From an uncultured Bacteroidota bacterium (GTDB lineage Bacteria > Bacteroidota > Bacteroidia > Flavobacteriales > Flavobacteriaceae): DNA of 64,000 bases. This document shows positions 8,874 to 17,066 of this stretch, piece after piece. Both the position numbers and the translations under genes were made by a program. The stretch spans positions 1 to 64,000 of the forward strand of contig CABXUS010000004.1 of assembly GCA_902515405.1 (NCBI GenBank), written 5' to 3'. The first letter of the stretch is position 1; each line of letters starts with the position of its first letter. The notes under the pieces were generated by a model that saw only the letters and a list, made by a program, of their open reading frames with translations, was not told the DNA's origin and made no database searches.

Positions 8874-10043
8874 ATGACTCTTAAAGGCTTTGTTAAGACC
8901 ATTACTTACATTACAGGAATATTTATAGTTTTTTTAATTTTTTCTGGAATTTCTTATATGATAATAGATTTTTTAAATAAAAAAAACAATGTCATGGATA
9001 TTGGTGAATATTCTCCTACTTCTACTCTAGTTGTTTCTGAAACACCAACTTACAAATCAAAATTTCCATTTATTGATGTACATAGTCATCATTGGGATAT
9101 GCCTGTTAAGGACCTTTCTAAAATTGTGAAGGAAATGGATAGCTTGAATATGGGATATATGATTAATTTAAGCGGTTCTGGATTTGGTGTTTTCTCAGGA
9201 AAACAAAAACTAATGGATATTAATCTTACGAAGTCTTTGCAAAACGTTAAAGAGAATTACCCAAACAGGTTTGGAGTTTTTCTAAACTTAGATTTAAATA
9301 AAATTGATGATGTTGATTTTAAAGAAAATAATATTAAATATATTGAGGATGCTGTATCCCAAGGAGCTATTGGATTAAAAATATATAAAAATCTTGGTCT
9401 AAATCTTAGGGATTCAAGGAATATCCGCGTTCCCGTTGACGATGATAGATTGTCTCATATTTGGGAAACATGTGCAAAATTTAATATTCCAGTACTAATT
9501 CATTCTGGTGAGCCAAAAGCCTTCTTTGATCCTGTCAACAAATACAATGAACGTTGGTTGCATGCTAGAGAAAAACCTAACAGTTTTAGACCTAGTGATA
9601 AATATCCCTCTTTTAATCAAGTGATGTATGAACAATATCAACTATTTAAAAAACATTCTAAAACAACTTTTATTAATGCTCATTTTGGATGGTATGGAAA
9701 TGATTTAGCTAAATTATCTAAGCAACTTACTGAGTTACCTAACGTTTACGTTGAATTTGGAGCTATTATAAATGAGCTTGGTAGACAACCGAATACAGCA
9801 AGAAGATTTTTTGAAGATTATCAAGATAGAATCCTTTTTGGAAAGGATATTTACAAGATGGATGAATATTACATATATTTTCAAGTTCTTGAAACTGATG
9901 ATGAGTACATCGAATATTATCGAAAAAGACATGGTTTATGGAGGTTATATGGAATGAATCTTTCAGATGAAATTTTAAAAAAGGTATATTTTGAAAATGC
10001 TCTTAAACTTTTTTCAAATATTGACCCAAATCTTTTCAAATAA
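8874..10043 (+). CDS. Membrane-anchored amidohydrolase (TIM-barrel, COG2159-like)
   Basis: An N-terminal hydrophobic segment (about residues 10-32) anchors or exports the protein. The catalytic domain starts near residue 65 with PFIDVHSHHWD, the metal-binding HxH motif, followed by IPVLIHSGEP, INAHFGWYGNDL and an Asp in ILFGKDIYKMD, which together give the His/Asp set of a metal-dependent hydrolase barrel. The substrate is not identifiable; members of this group include decarboxylases and amidases. The likely periplasmic location is unusual for amidohydrolases. It is 389 aa and probably in one transcript with the upstream DUF2911 gene. Confidence 0.75.
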   Translation: MTLKGFVKTITYITGIFIVFLIFSGISYMIIDFLNKKNNVMDIGEYSPTSTLVVSETPTYKSKFPFIDVHSHHWDMPVKDLSKIVKEMDSLNMGYMINLSGSGFGVFSGKQKLMDINLTKSLQNVKENYPNRFGVFLNLDLNKIDDVDFKENNIKYIEDAVSQGAIGLKIYKNLGLNLRDSRNIRVPVDDDRLSHIWETCAKFNIPVLIHSGEPKAFFDPVNKYNERWLHAREKPNSFRPSDKYPSFNQVMYEQYQLFKKHSKTTFINAHFGWYGNDLAKLSKQLTELPNVYVEFGAIINELGRQPNTARRFFEDYQDRILFGKDIYKMDEYYIYFQVLETDDEYIEYYRKRHGLWRLYGMNLSDEILKKVYFENALKLFSNIDPNLFK

Positions 10044-10059
10044 GTTTTATTTTTAGCCC

Positions 10060-11166
10060 ATGATTATAGGAATTCCTAAAGAAATTAAAGAAAGTGAATA
10101 TAGAGTTGGTATGACTCCTTCTGGCGTTCAAACTTTAATTCAAAATGGTCATGATGTATATGTTCAAAATTCCGCTGGTCAAGGTAGTGGACACTCAGAT
10201 GCTGATTATTCAAGTGTAGGTGCTAAACTTCTAAAAACTATTGAAGAATTATATGATATTTCTGAAATGATAATTAAGGTTAAAGAGCCTTTAAATAGTG
10301 AATACTCTTTAATAAAAGAAGGTCAAATTATATATACATATTTCCATTTTGCATCATCTTTAGAACTCACCAATGCTATGTTAGATAGTAAATCTATATG
10401 TATTGCTTACGAAACGGTTGAAAACTCGGACGGATCACTCCCGTTATTAACTCCAATGTCTGAAGTAGCTGGTAGAATGGCTGCACAACAGGGAGCTAAA
10501 TTTCTTGAAAAACATCAAAAAGGTTGTGGTATTCTGCTTGGAGGAGTTCCAGGCGTTAGTCCAGCTAAAGCTGTCGTTCTTGGTGGAGGTGTTGTTGGAA
10601 CTCAGTCAGCTAAAATGTTAGCTGGCTTAGGTGCTGATGTCACTATTTTAGATATAAATCTTGATAGACTTAGAGAACTTGATGATATAATGCCTAAAAA
10701 TGTTAAAACTAAGTTTTCAAATCAGTATAATATTAAACACGAAATTCAAAATGCTCATCTAGTAATTGGAGCAGTTCTTGTTGCTGGAGCTAAAGCACCT
10801 AATCTAATCACTAATGACATGCTTAAAAATTTGAGAAAAGGTACTGTTTTAGTTGATGTTGCAGTTGATCAAGGAGGTTGTTTTGAAACTACAAGACCAA
10901 CTACTCACAGCTCTCCTACTTATATTATTGATGATGTTTTACACTATTCTGTAGCAAATATGCCAGGTGCTGTTCCTATGACATCTACTGAGGCATTAAC
11001 CAATGCAACAATTTTCTATGCTATTGAAATAGCTAACAAGGGATGGAAAAAAGCGTGTAATGAAAATAAACCATTAAAGAAGGGTCTCAATATTATTAAT
11101 GGTGATATTGTGTATAAGTCTGTTGCAGACGCATTTGATCTTAACCACACTGAATTAAATATATAA
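10060..11166 (+). CDS. ald: Alanine dehydrogenase
   Basis: NAD-dependent interconversion of L-alanine with pyruvate and ammonia, in the cytosol. The start MIIGIPKEIKESEYRVGMTP (Arg15) is diagnostic. KVKEPL (substrate Lys), TYFHFA with the catalytic His near residue 95, the Rossmann glycine loop VVLGGGVVGTQSA near 173-185, and VDVAVDQGGCFETTRPTTHS follow. Its 368 aa are family-typical. The intergenic gap is only 16 bases on the left, and the next gene begins two bases after its stop. Confidence 0.96.
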   Translation: MIIGIPKEIKESEYRVGMTPSGVQTLIQNGHDVYVQNSAGQGSGHSDADYSSVGAKLLKTIEELYDISEMIIKVKEPLNSEYSLIKEGQIIYTYFHFASSLELTNAMLDSKSICIAYETVENSDGSLPLLTPMSEVAGRMAAQQGAKFLEKHQKGCGILLGGVPGVSPAKAVVLGGGVVGTQSAKMLAGLGADVTILDINLDRLRELDDIMPKNVKTKFSNQYNIKHEIQNAHLVIGAVLVAGAKAPNLITNDMLKNLRKGTVLVDVAVDQGGCFETTRPTTHSSPTYIIDDVLHYSVANMPGAVPMTSTEALTNATIFYAIEIANKGWKKACNENKPLKKGLNIINGDIVYKSVADAFDLNHTELNI

Positions 11167-11168
11167 CA

Positions 11169-12113
11169 ATGCCTAACATCCCATCTGTTGATTTAAATAA
11201 TTTTCTTTCAGATGACCATTCGCTTAAGCAAGAATTTGTAAATAAATTAGGTAAGGCTTATCAAGATATCGGATTTGTAGCCTTGAAAGGCCATTTTTTA
11301 AAAGATTCGGATATAGAAAATATATATAAATACATTAAATTATTTTTTGACCTTCCAGAGGAGATAAAGTGTAAATATGACCTTGATGGCTTTGCTGGTC
11401 AGAGAGGATACACCTCATTTGGTAAAGAACACGCGAAAGGAAAAAAACATGGAGATTTAAAAGAATTTTGGCATTTTGGCCAATATCTAGATGATTCTGA
11501 ATATTCTAAGCTAGGGTATCCAAAAAACCTCATTGTAGATGAAGTTCCTGAGTTTAATGAAATTGGTAAAACTGTTTTCCAATCATTAGAAAAAACAGCC
11601 ATTTATGTTTTGAGAGCTATTTCTTTGTTTTTAGATCTTGAAGAAGATCATTTTGATAAATTCGTTCAAAAGGGAAATAGTATTTTAAGACCTATCCACT
11701 ACCCTCCTATTAAAACAAAACCTCTAGGAGCTGAAAGAGCTGCTGCTCATGGTGATATTAACCTTATTACTCTATTAATGGGTGCTCATGGACGAGGATT
11801 ACAAGTTTTAACTAACGATGGTGAGTGGATCGATGCAATAGCTGAAAAGGATGAAATAGTTATTAATGTTGGCGATATGCTTTCAAGATATACCAACAAT
11901 AAATTAAAATCTACTATTCATAAAGTTATTAATCCTCCAAAGGAATTATGGAAAAAGTCAAGATATTCTATTCCTTTCTTTCTTCATCCAGTTGGAACTA
12001 TGAAACTGAATGTATTAGACTCATGTATTGATGATGAAAATCCTAAGAAGTACGATGATATTACTGCTCACGACTTCTTAATTCAAAGACTAAAAGACAT
12101 AGGTGTTTTATAA
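11169..12113 (+). CDS. 2-oxoglutarate/Fe(II)-dependent oxygenase of the isopenicillin N synthase family
   Basis: The N-terminal DIOX_N region (IPSVDLNNF and YQDIGFVALKGH) is followed by the jelly-roll core. The iron facial triad is visible as AAHGDINLITLL (His and Asp) and STIHKVINP (second His), and SRYSIPFFLHP carries the Arg-x-Ser that binds 2-oxoglutarate. The length of 314 aa is normal. The substrate is unknown: family members act in secondary metabolism, but housekeeping-like copies of this type are widespread in marine bacteria. It follows ald by two bases and precedes the transglutaminase gene with no gap. Confidence 0.87.
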   Translation: MPNIPSVDLNNFLSDDHSLKQEFVNKLGKAYQDIGFVALKGHFLKDSDIENIYKYIKLFFDLPEEIKCKYDLDGFAGQRGYTSFGKEHAKGKKHGDLKEFWHFGQYLDDSEYSKLGYPKNLIVDEVPEFNEIGKTVFQSLEKTAIYVLRAISLFLDLEEDHFDKFVQKGNSILRPIHYPPIKTKPLGAERAAAHGDINLITLLMGAHGRGLQVLTNDGEWIDAIAEKDEIVINVGDMLSRYTNNKLKSTIHKVINPPKELWKKSRYSIPFFLHPVGTMKLNVLDSCIDDENPKKYDDITAHDFLIQRLKDIGVL

Positions 12114-13634
12114 ATGAAAATTTCATACGTGTCGAAATTTAATCAAATCCAGAGCTACTCCATTATGTATTTTGCTATTAAAACTTTTAATTTAAAGATC
12201 AATAAACTTCTAATTATTACATTTCTATTTTCTTCTTCTATTATATTTTCTCAAGACTATAATTATATATATGATGATGTAAAAAGAATTCCCAACAAAA
12301 AATACATCAGTATTAATGAACTTCATAATACTATAGTAAAGCCATACTATAATGACATTGAAAAAGTTTATGCTTTTGCAAAATTTATAACTGATAAAAT
12401 TGCATATGGGAAAAGAGCTAGAACTCCTCTAAATACTATAAATACAATGGAAGGTGTTTGTCAGGATTATTCAGAACTCTTTGAAGAACTTTGTGAAATT
12501 TCTTCTATTGAAAATAATTTTGTAACAGGAATGGGAACAACTAATTCTTCACTAATTGGTGAATATGATTCCAATCACGCTTGGAATGTGGTTAAAGTAA
12601 ATGGAAAATATATGATTTTTGATTTGACCTGGGCTGCAGGATCTGGTGAAGGAAATGGTTTTGTGAGAAGTTTTAATTCAAAATACTTTAATTCTAAACC
12701 TGAGGACTTTATAAGAGATCATTTTCCTGATGATAGTAAATGGCAATTATTAGAAGAGCCGGTTTCAAAGAAAGATTATATAAATGCTCCTTTATATGAT
12801 TCAGAGTTTGAAAATCTTTCTTTAAAATATGCAGTTGTTAAAGATTCTAAGGTTGAGATAACCTTTAACTCTAATATTGATTTTACAGAAGCTACTCTTT
12901 TTAAATGGAAACTAAATGAATATGGTACTGTTACTGGAAAATCACTAGATTTTATAAAAAAAGGTAATTTTTATAGAATTTTAATTGAGGAAAATGTCCC
13001 AGGAGCTTATAATTACGATTTATCTTTTAAAAATGATAGTTATCTTGAAATTGAATCAGTAACTAAAAACACTGATGGATCTTCAACTACAACTTATAAA
13101 CCTTATTCAAGTCCAACAATTATGTTTAAGTTGGTTACACCAAATTATTCTGTACCAAAACCTTCTAGTTATGATAAAAACGATCCATGGGGTTTAATTG
13201 AAGCTTATCATTATATGTTTCATAAAAATGATTTTAATTTTTTTAAAAAATTAAACCCAAATACTACGCTAAGAGATTTTAATGATATTAAATATTCACA
13301 ATCATTAAATAAAAGCCTTTCTAATTGGTATGGTAATTACAGAAATTTTTATACAAGAATGAGAAATGGTGATATCTTTTATAAAATTGATAATTTTAGA
13401 GTTGTTTTAAGTCTTGAAGAAGATGGTTATAATTTTAAAGAATTAGTAAGAGAAACACTAAGGTTAGGTAAAACTGGTTATGGTGTTAAAGAACTACAAA
13501 AAATTTTTAAGCTTGAGGAAACAGGTGATTTTGATAAGACTCTTCAAGAAAAGATAAAAGAATTCCAAAAACAAAAAGGACTAACTGTTGATGGTATTAT
13601 AGGTAGAATGACTTATAAAAAATTAGGAATTTAA
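12114..13634 (+). CDS. Secreted transglutaminase-like protein with peptidoglycan-binding domain
   Basis: A signal peptide (INKLLIITFLFSSSIIFSQ) directs export. The ATG at 12165 gives a more normal signal-peptide length than the one at 12114, so either is possible. The transglutaminase-like domain lies around residues 75-190, with the Cys-His-Asp triad in MEGVCQDYSELF, NHAWNVVKVNGKY and MIFDLTWAAG. A long uncharacterised middle follows. The last 60 residues form a PG_binding_1 repeat (LGKTGYGVKELQKIFKLEE and KQKGLTVDGIIGRMTYKKLG). A protein of this build probably acts at the cell wall, in crosslinking, proteolysis or remodelling; the exact reaction cannot be told. Confidence 0.8.
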   Translation: MKISYVSKFNQIQSYSIMYFAIKTFNLKINKLLIITFLFSSSIIFSQDYNYIYDDVKRIPNKKYISINELHNTIVKPYYNDIEKVYAFAKFITDKIAYGKRARTPLNTINTMEGVCQDYSELFEELCEISSIENNFVTGMGTTNSSLIGEYDSNHAWNVVKVNGKYMIFDLTWAAGSGEGNGFVRSFNSKYFNSKPEDFIRDHFPDDSKWQLLEEPVSKKDYINAPLYDSEFENLSLKYAVVKDSKVEITFNSNIDFTEATLFKWKLNEYGTVTGKSLDFIKKGNFYRILIEENVPGAYNYDLSFKNDSYLEIESVTKNTDGSSTTTYKPYSSPTIMFKLVTPNYSVPKPSSYDKNDPWGLIEAYHYMFHKNDFNFFKKLNPNTTLRDFNDIKYSQSLNKSLSNWYGNYRNFYTRMRNGDIFYKIDNFRVVLSLEEDGYNFKELVRETLRLGKTGYGVKELQKIFKLEETGDFDKTLQEKIKEFQKQKGLTVDGIIGRMTYKKLGI

Positions 13635-13637
13635 AGT

Positions 13638-13973
13638 ATGAAAAAATTAACCTCCCTTGATGACTTGAAGTCACTTATCCCAAAAGACTATAAGTCTGAA
13701 AATATAATTAAATCAAAGTCTAATATTAAAAAACAAACCCTAGAGGCGCATTACTCTGTAAAAGGTAGAGCTGGTACACCAGTGATAATTGTAAAAGGTT
13801 TTTCCGGTTTAAAAAAAGAAGATTTAAAAAACCTTGCTAAACCCATTAAAAATAAGCTAGGTATAGGAGGCAGTATTAAAAATAATGAGATCTATTTTCA
13901 GGGAGATAAGAGAGATAAAATCATATCAATTCTAGAATCACAAGGACATTCAGTAAAAAGAATTGGGGGTTAA
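13638..13973 (+). CDS. SUI1/YciH-family translation factor
   Basis: A small protein (111 aa) with the eIF1/SUI1 fold in its C-terminal 70 residues: GTPVIIVKGFSGLKKEDL, KNKLGIGGSIKNNEIYFQG, and the final HSVKRIGG glycine-rich end. In bacteria, YciH has been linked to translation initiation fidelity and stress, but is not essential. The N-terminal 40 residues are charged and variable. It lies three bases after the transglutaminase gene and converges on yqaE-like and DUF805 genes, with a short inverted repeat between them. Confidence 0.85.
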   Translation: MKKLTSLDDLKSLIPKDYKSENIIKSKSNIKKQTLEAHYSVKGRAGTPVIIVKGFSGLKKEDLKNLAKPIKNKLGIGGSIKNNEIYFQGDKRDKIISILESQGHSVKRIGG

Positions 13974-13991
13974 TAATATTTAGTTATTAAC
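13969..13991. terminator. Weak inverted repeat between convergent genes
   Basis: GTTAATAA (13969-13976) pairs perfectly with TTATTAAC (13984-13991) around a TATTTAG loop. It covers the stop codons of both convergent genes. It is almost all A-T and has no strong T-run, so it is at best a modest bidirectional terminator. Confidence 0.35.
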
Positions 13992-14147
13992 AGATTCGTT
14001 TTTATTTAAAATTATTAGGGCAGCAATTACACCTGGAACCCAACCACAACAAGTAAGTATAAAAACAATAGTAATTGATCCACATCCTTTATCTAGAACT
14101 GCAAGAGGAGGAAAAATTATTGCAAGAAAGACTTGGAGACATCCCAT
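13980..14147 (-). CDS. YqaE/Pmp3 family small membrane protein (55 aa)
   Basis: Read on the minus strand from ATG at 14147: FLAIIFPPLAVLDKGCGS, then ITIVFILTCCGWVPGVIAAL and a polar end with NKNES. This is the Pmp3/YqaE pattern: two hydrophobic segments, FPPLAV before the turn and GWxPGVI in the second helix. Members are small proteolipid-like inner-membrane proteins induced by stress and thought to affect membrane potential or ion leak. It is short enough to be missed by gene finders. It starts three bases after the DUF805 gene stops, and is probably the last gene of a minus-strand operon. Confidence 0.88.
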   Translation of the reverse strand: MGCLQVFLAIIFPPLAVLDKGCGSITIVFILTCCGWVPGVIAALIILNKNESVNN

Positions 14148-14150
14148 AGA

Positions 14151-14684
14151 TTACCCATCATGCTCTCCAACAGGTGAATTGCTAAATAACAAATAAGCAT
14201 AGATTGCAACACCTATCAATGCACAAATCCAGTAAACTGAGTTATTAACCGACGTAAGTCCCACGATGTCAAGAGTAGCTTCAGCTGCTATAAAAGCAAA
14301 AAATGCTTTAACTCTATTTGAATAAAAAAGTGCAGAAACTCTTTTGTAATAAGTTGCTAGTGAAAACCATAATACAGGGATTAAGGAAAGAATTATAACA
14401 AAAATCCATATAATTGATATATTTTGAGAAAACCAAGCCATTGGTCCAATTTCCATCATTTCTTCAGCAATTTTAAGACCTGCCTCTTCCCCTATTGTAT
14501 TTGATTCTGCCATACTCATTCCATTAGCATTTGCAAAGTCTATATCCATGTAGTTAAAAACTATTGAGCTAAACATTGCAATTGTAATAACTATAAATGG
14601 AATTGAAAGCACTATACTAAATAATGTTCTTAATATAAATGTTGAACCACTAATAGTTCCATTAAAAGCAAAAAATCTTTTCAT
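14151..14684 (-). CDS. DUF805 (YhaH-like) inner-membrane protein
   Basis: The start FFAFNGTISGSTFILRTLFS is a divergent version of the DUF805 signature (FxxxGRxxRxxFW) that precedes the first membrane helix. At least four hydrophobic helices follow (about residues 17-42, 85-110, 124-142 and 148-167). Between the first and second helix lies a polar loop with several Met and acidic residues that is not usual in the short DUF805 proteins. The function is unknown. It lies in a tight series with a YbjQ protein, a 38-residue membrane ORF and a YqaE protein. Confidence 0.75.
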   Translation of the reverse strand: MKRFFAFNGTISGSTFILRTLFSIVLSIPFIVITIAMFSSIVFNYMDIDFANANGMSMAESNTIGEEAGLKIAEEMMEIGPMAWFSQNISIIWIFVIILSLIPVLWFSLATYYKRVSALFYSNRVKAFFAFIAAEATLDIVGLTSVNNSVYWICALIGVAIYAYLLFSNSPVGEHDG

Positions 14685-14685
14685 G

Positions 14686-14802
14686 TTAATTATTTCTTTT
14701 ATTAAACTTCTCTTTATCGTATTTATCTAATCTGTTAAAAAGCACATATATCACTGCACAAACAGCAATTAGAATAGGAATTAGAATTATAGCACTCCAC
14801 AT
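14686..14802 (-). CDS. Small single-helix membrane protein (38 aa)
   Basis: The minus-strand ORF starts at ATG 14802, one base after the stop of the YbjQ gene, and ends at TAA one base before the DUF805 start. It begins MWSAIILIPILIAVCAVIYV, a single transmembrane helix, followed by a basic, polar cytoplasmic-type tail ending KFNKRNN. It has exactly the space between its neighbours and is coding-like in character, so I believe it is real. It resembles no family I can name; small membrane proteins of this type often regulate a neighbouring transporter or stress protein. Confidence 0.65.
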   Translation of the reverse strand: MWSAIILIPILIAVCAVIYVLFNRLDKYDKEKFNKRNN

Positions 14803-14803
14803 A

Positions 14804-15121
14804 TTAATCAGAGATTTTTACTGCAGTACCATATGCTAAAATCTCGCAAGCACCTTGCATAACAACAGAGGTTGTCATTCTAACATTAATAACAGCGTCA
14901 GCACCTAGGTTTTTAGCATCTCCAACCATTCTTTCAACAGCTTGTTCTCTTGCATAAGCTTGTAGCTTGGTGTATTCTTCAATTTCACCACCTACAACGC
15001 TCTTTAAACCGGCCATTAAATCTCGGAGAGCATTTCTTGCTCTGACAGTTGAGCCTCTAGCTATACCTAAGTTTTCACTAATTTTTTTATTTGGGATGTA
15101 TTCACAAGTAGATAATATCAT
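14804..15121 (-). CDS. YbjQ/UPF0145 family protein
   Basis: A 105-aa cytosolic protein with the YbjQ pattern: GIARGSTVRARNALRDLMAG near residues 19-39, VVGGEIEEYT, then the A-R-E-Q-A segment and GADAVINVRMTTS near residues 74-86, ending EILAYGTAVKI. The family forms a pentamer and was once called heavy-metal-binding; its biological role is not established. The downstream neighbours are all small membrane proteins, so a role connected with the envelope is a reasonable inference. Confidence 0.88.
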   Translation of the reverse strand: MILSTCEYIPNKKISENLGIARGSTVRARNALRDLMAGLKSVVGGEIEEYTKLQAYAREQAVERMVGDAKNLGADAVINVRMTTSVVMQGACEILAYGTAVKISD

Positions 15122-15138
15122 ATTTTAAATTTACAAAA

Positions 15139-15807
15139 TTAAAACCATTTAATTGTTTCTAAATTATTAGCTATTAAGAAATCATTACACTTTTTAAAAT
15201 GATTATTTCCAAACCAAAATCCCTTATTCGCACTTAATGGTGAAGGATGTCCACTTTTTAGTACTAAATGATTATTGTCATTAATGAATTTTTCTTTATT
15301 TTTTGCATAATTTCCCCATAACATAAATACAAGATTCATTTTTTCTTTGGATATTATTTTAATAACATTTTCAGTAAACTCTTCCCATCCAATATGCTTA
15401 TGAGAGCCAGGAAATTTTCTTCTAACAGAAAGAATAGAATTTAAAAGTAAAACACCTTGATTTGACCAATCGGATAAATCACTATTTGTTCTTTCATTTT
15501 TAGTAAAATTTGTGTTTAATTCTTTAAAAATATTTTTTAGTGAAGGTGGTTTTTCAACTCCATCATCAACAGAGAAACATAATCCATTTGCTTGATTTTC
15601 ACCATGATATGGGTCTTGGCCAATAATTATAACTTTAAGTTTATTAAATGGACATTCATCAAATGCTCTAAATAATTTAATTCCTGGCGGATAGCAAATA
15701 AACTTTGAATACTCTTCTCTTGTTTTTAAAGAAATATTATTAAAATAATCAGTTTGAAACTCTTTTTCTAAAACTTTTTTCCAAGATTCAGAAATCCGAA
15801 TACTCAA
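15139..15807 (-). CDS. ung: Uracil-DNA glycosylase (family 1)
   Basis: Removes uracil from DNA to start base-excision repair. All family 1 motifs are present: GQDPYHGENQANGLCFSV with the catalytic Asp near residue 65, LLNSILSVR, FMLWGNYAKNK and GHPSPLSANKGFWFGNNHF with the catalytic His and the minor-groove loop. The length of 222 aa is normal. The start codon is TTG at 15807, overlapping the end of the symporter gene by four bases. No ATG lies in a sensible position. Confidence 0.96.
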   Translation of the reverse strand: MSIRISESWKKVLEKEFQTDYFNNISLKTREEYSKFICYPPGIKLFRAFDECPFNKLKVIIIGQDPYHGENQANGLCFSVDDGVEKPPSLKNIFKELNTNFTKNERTNSDLSDWSNQGVLLLNSILSVRRKFPGSHKHIGWEEFTENVIKIISKEKMNLVFMLWGNYAKNKEKFINDNNHLVLKSGHPSPLSANKGFWFGNNHFKKCNDFLIANNLETIKWF

Positions 15808-17066
15808 CTTTGAGTCTTTTGAAATTTTGATACAATCGTAGAAACCGTAGCATCACCTGTAATATTTACAACCGTTCTACACATATCCAATGGACGATCT
15901 ACGGCGAAGATTAGTGCTAAACCTGCCTCAGGAATACCTGCCTGAGCTAAAACAATGACAAGTACAATTATACCAGCACTAGGGACTGCAGCAGCTCCTA
16001 TTGACGCCAATGTAGCTGTGGAAATTATGCCCAATTGTGCTGTAAAACTTAAATCAAGTCCAAAAGTCTGTGCTATAAAAACAGCTGCAACTGCTTGATA
16101 CACAGCAGTTCCATCCATGTTTATTGTTGCTCCAATTGGAAGAACAAAGCTTGACACTTCTTTTTCAACGTTTAAATGGTTTTGTACTCTATCCATCGTA
16201 ACAGGAAGTGTTGCAGCACTTGAGCTAGTTGAAAATGCTACTAGTTGCGCTGGAAGAATTGCTTTTAAAAAAGAAACTGGATTCCTTCCAGTTAGTAGTT
16301 TAACAATTAAAAGATATATTATTATCATTAATAATAATCCTAAAAGTAGAGTTAATGAATACATTAAAAGACTTTTTAAAAGATCTGCATTAGGAGCTTC
16401 AACAATTAATGCTGCTAATAATCCAAATACTCCATATGGTGCAAACATCATTATTAGGTCAATTATTTTTAAAACAACCTCATTAAAAGAATCAAAAAAA
16501 TCTTTAATAGGTTTCGCTTTATTTGGAGGAATCAGAATCATTGATATTCCAAATAGAATTGAAAAGAATATAACTTGTAACATATTCTTGTTGTCTGATG
16601 CAGCTGCAACAAAGTTTGATGGAACTAAATCTATTAAAGGTTGTAATGGTCCAGAGTTTTTATTTTCAGCAGCAGCAGATCTTTTTTTCTCTGCATCTGA
16701 GTCATATGCTTGAATTAATTCAGTTCTTGTTTTTTCAGAAATTGATTCACCAGGCTTTATGATATTAACTAATAAAAGACCTACAGAAACAGCAATAACA
16801 GTAGTCATCAAATAAGTTGTTATTGTGATACCACCCATTGATGATAGTTTAGAAATATCTTTTAGGTCAGACACACCTTTAATTAATGATGCAAGAATTA
16901 ACGGAATTGCTATTAGTTTTAGTGAGTTTATAAAAATTGTTCCAAAAGGTTTAATCCAGTCTGAAATAAATACTCCTCCTCCATTCACATTGCTCATAAT
17001 GAAACCAAATAAAACTCCTAAAGCCATTCCAATAAGAATTTTCCATTGAAGGGATAGTTTTTTCAT
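15804..17066 (-). CDS. Dicarboxylate/amino acid:cation symporter (DAACS family)
   Basis: A GltP/GltT-type transporter for glutamate, aspartate or C4-dicarboxylates driven by Na+ or H+. It has about eight transmembrane helices and the hairpin signatures: FSTSSSAATLPVT near residues 280-292 (serine-rich HP1) and ATINMDGTAVYQAVAAVF near 310-327, where NMDGT is the substrate and cation site. ATLASIGAAAVPSAG forms HP2 near 353, followed by VDRPLDMCRTVVNITGD, with the Asp and Asn that contact amino-acid substrates. It overlaps ung by four bases and shares one base with the aroC stop. Confidence 0.93.
   Translation of the reverse strand: MKKLSLQWKILIGMALGVLFGFIMSNVNGGGVFISDWIKPFGTIFINSLKLIAIPLILASLIKGVSDLKDISKLSSMGGITITTYLMTTVIAVSVGLLLVNIIKPGESISEKTRTELIQAYDSDAEKKRSAAAENKNSGPLQPLIDLVPSNFVAAASDNKNMLQVIFFSILFGISMILIPPNKAKPIKDFFDSFNEVVLKIIDLIMMFAPYGVFGLLAALIVEAPNADLLKSLLMYSLTLLLGLLLMIIIYLLIVKLLTGRNPVSFLKAILPAQLVAFSTSSSAATLPVTMDRVQNHLNVEKEVSSFVLPIGATINMDGTAVYQAVAAVFIAQTFGLDLSFTAQLGIISTATLASIGAAAVPSAGIIVLVIVLAQAGIPEAGLALIFAVDRPLDMCRTVVNITGDATVSTIVSKFQKTQS

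Noticed and set aside
16117..16713. 198-codon plus-strand ORF inside the symporter gene
   Set aside because: It is antisense to a well-conserved transporter and its translation has no recognisable features.
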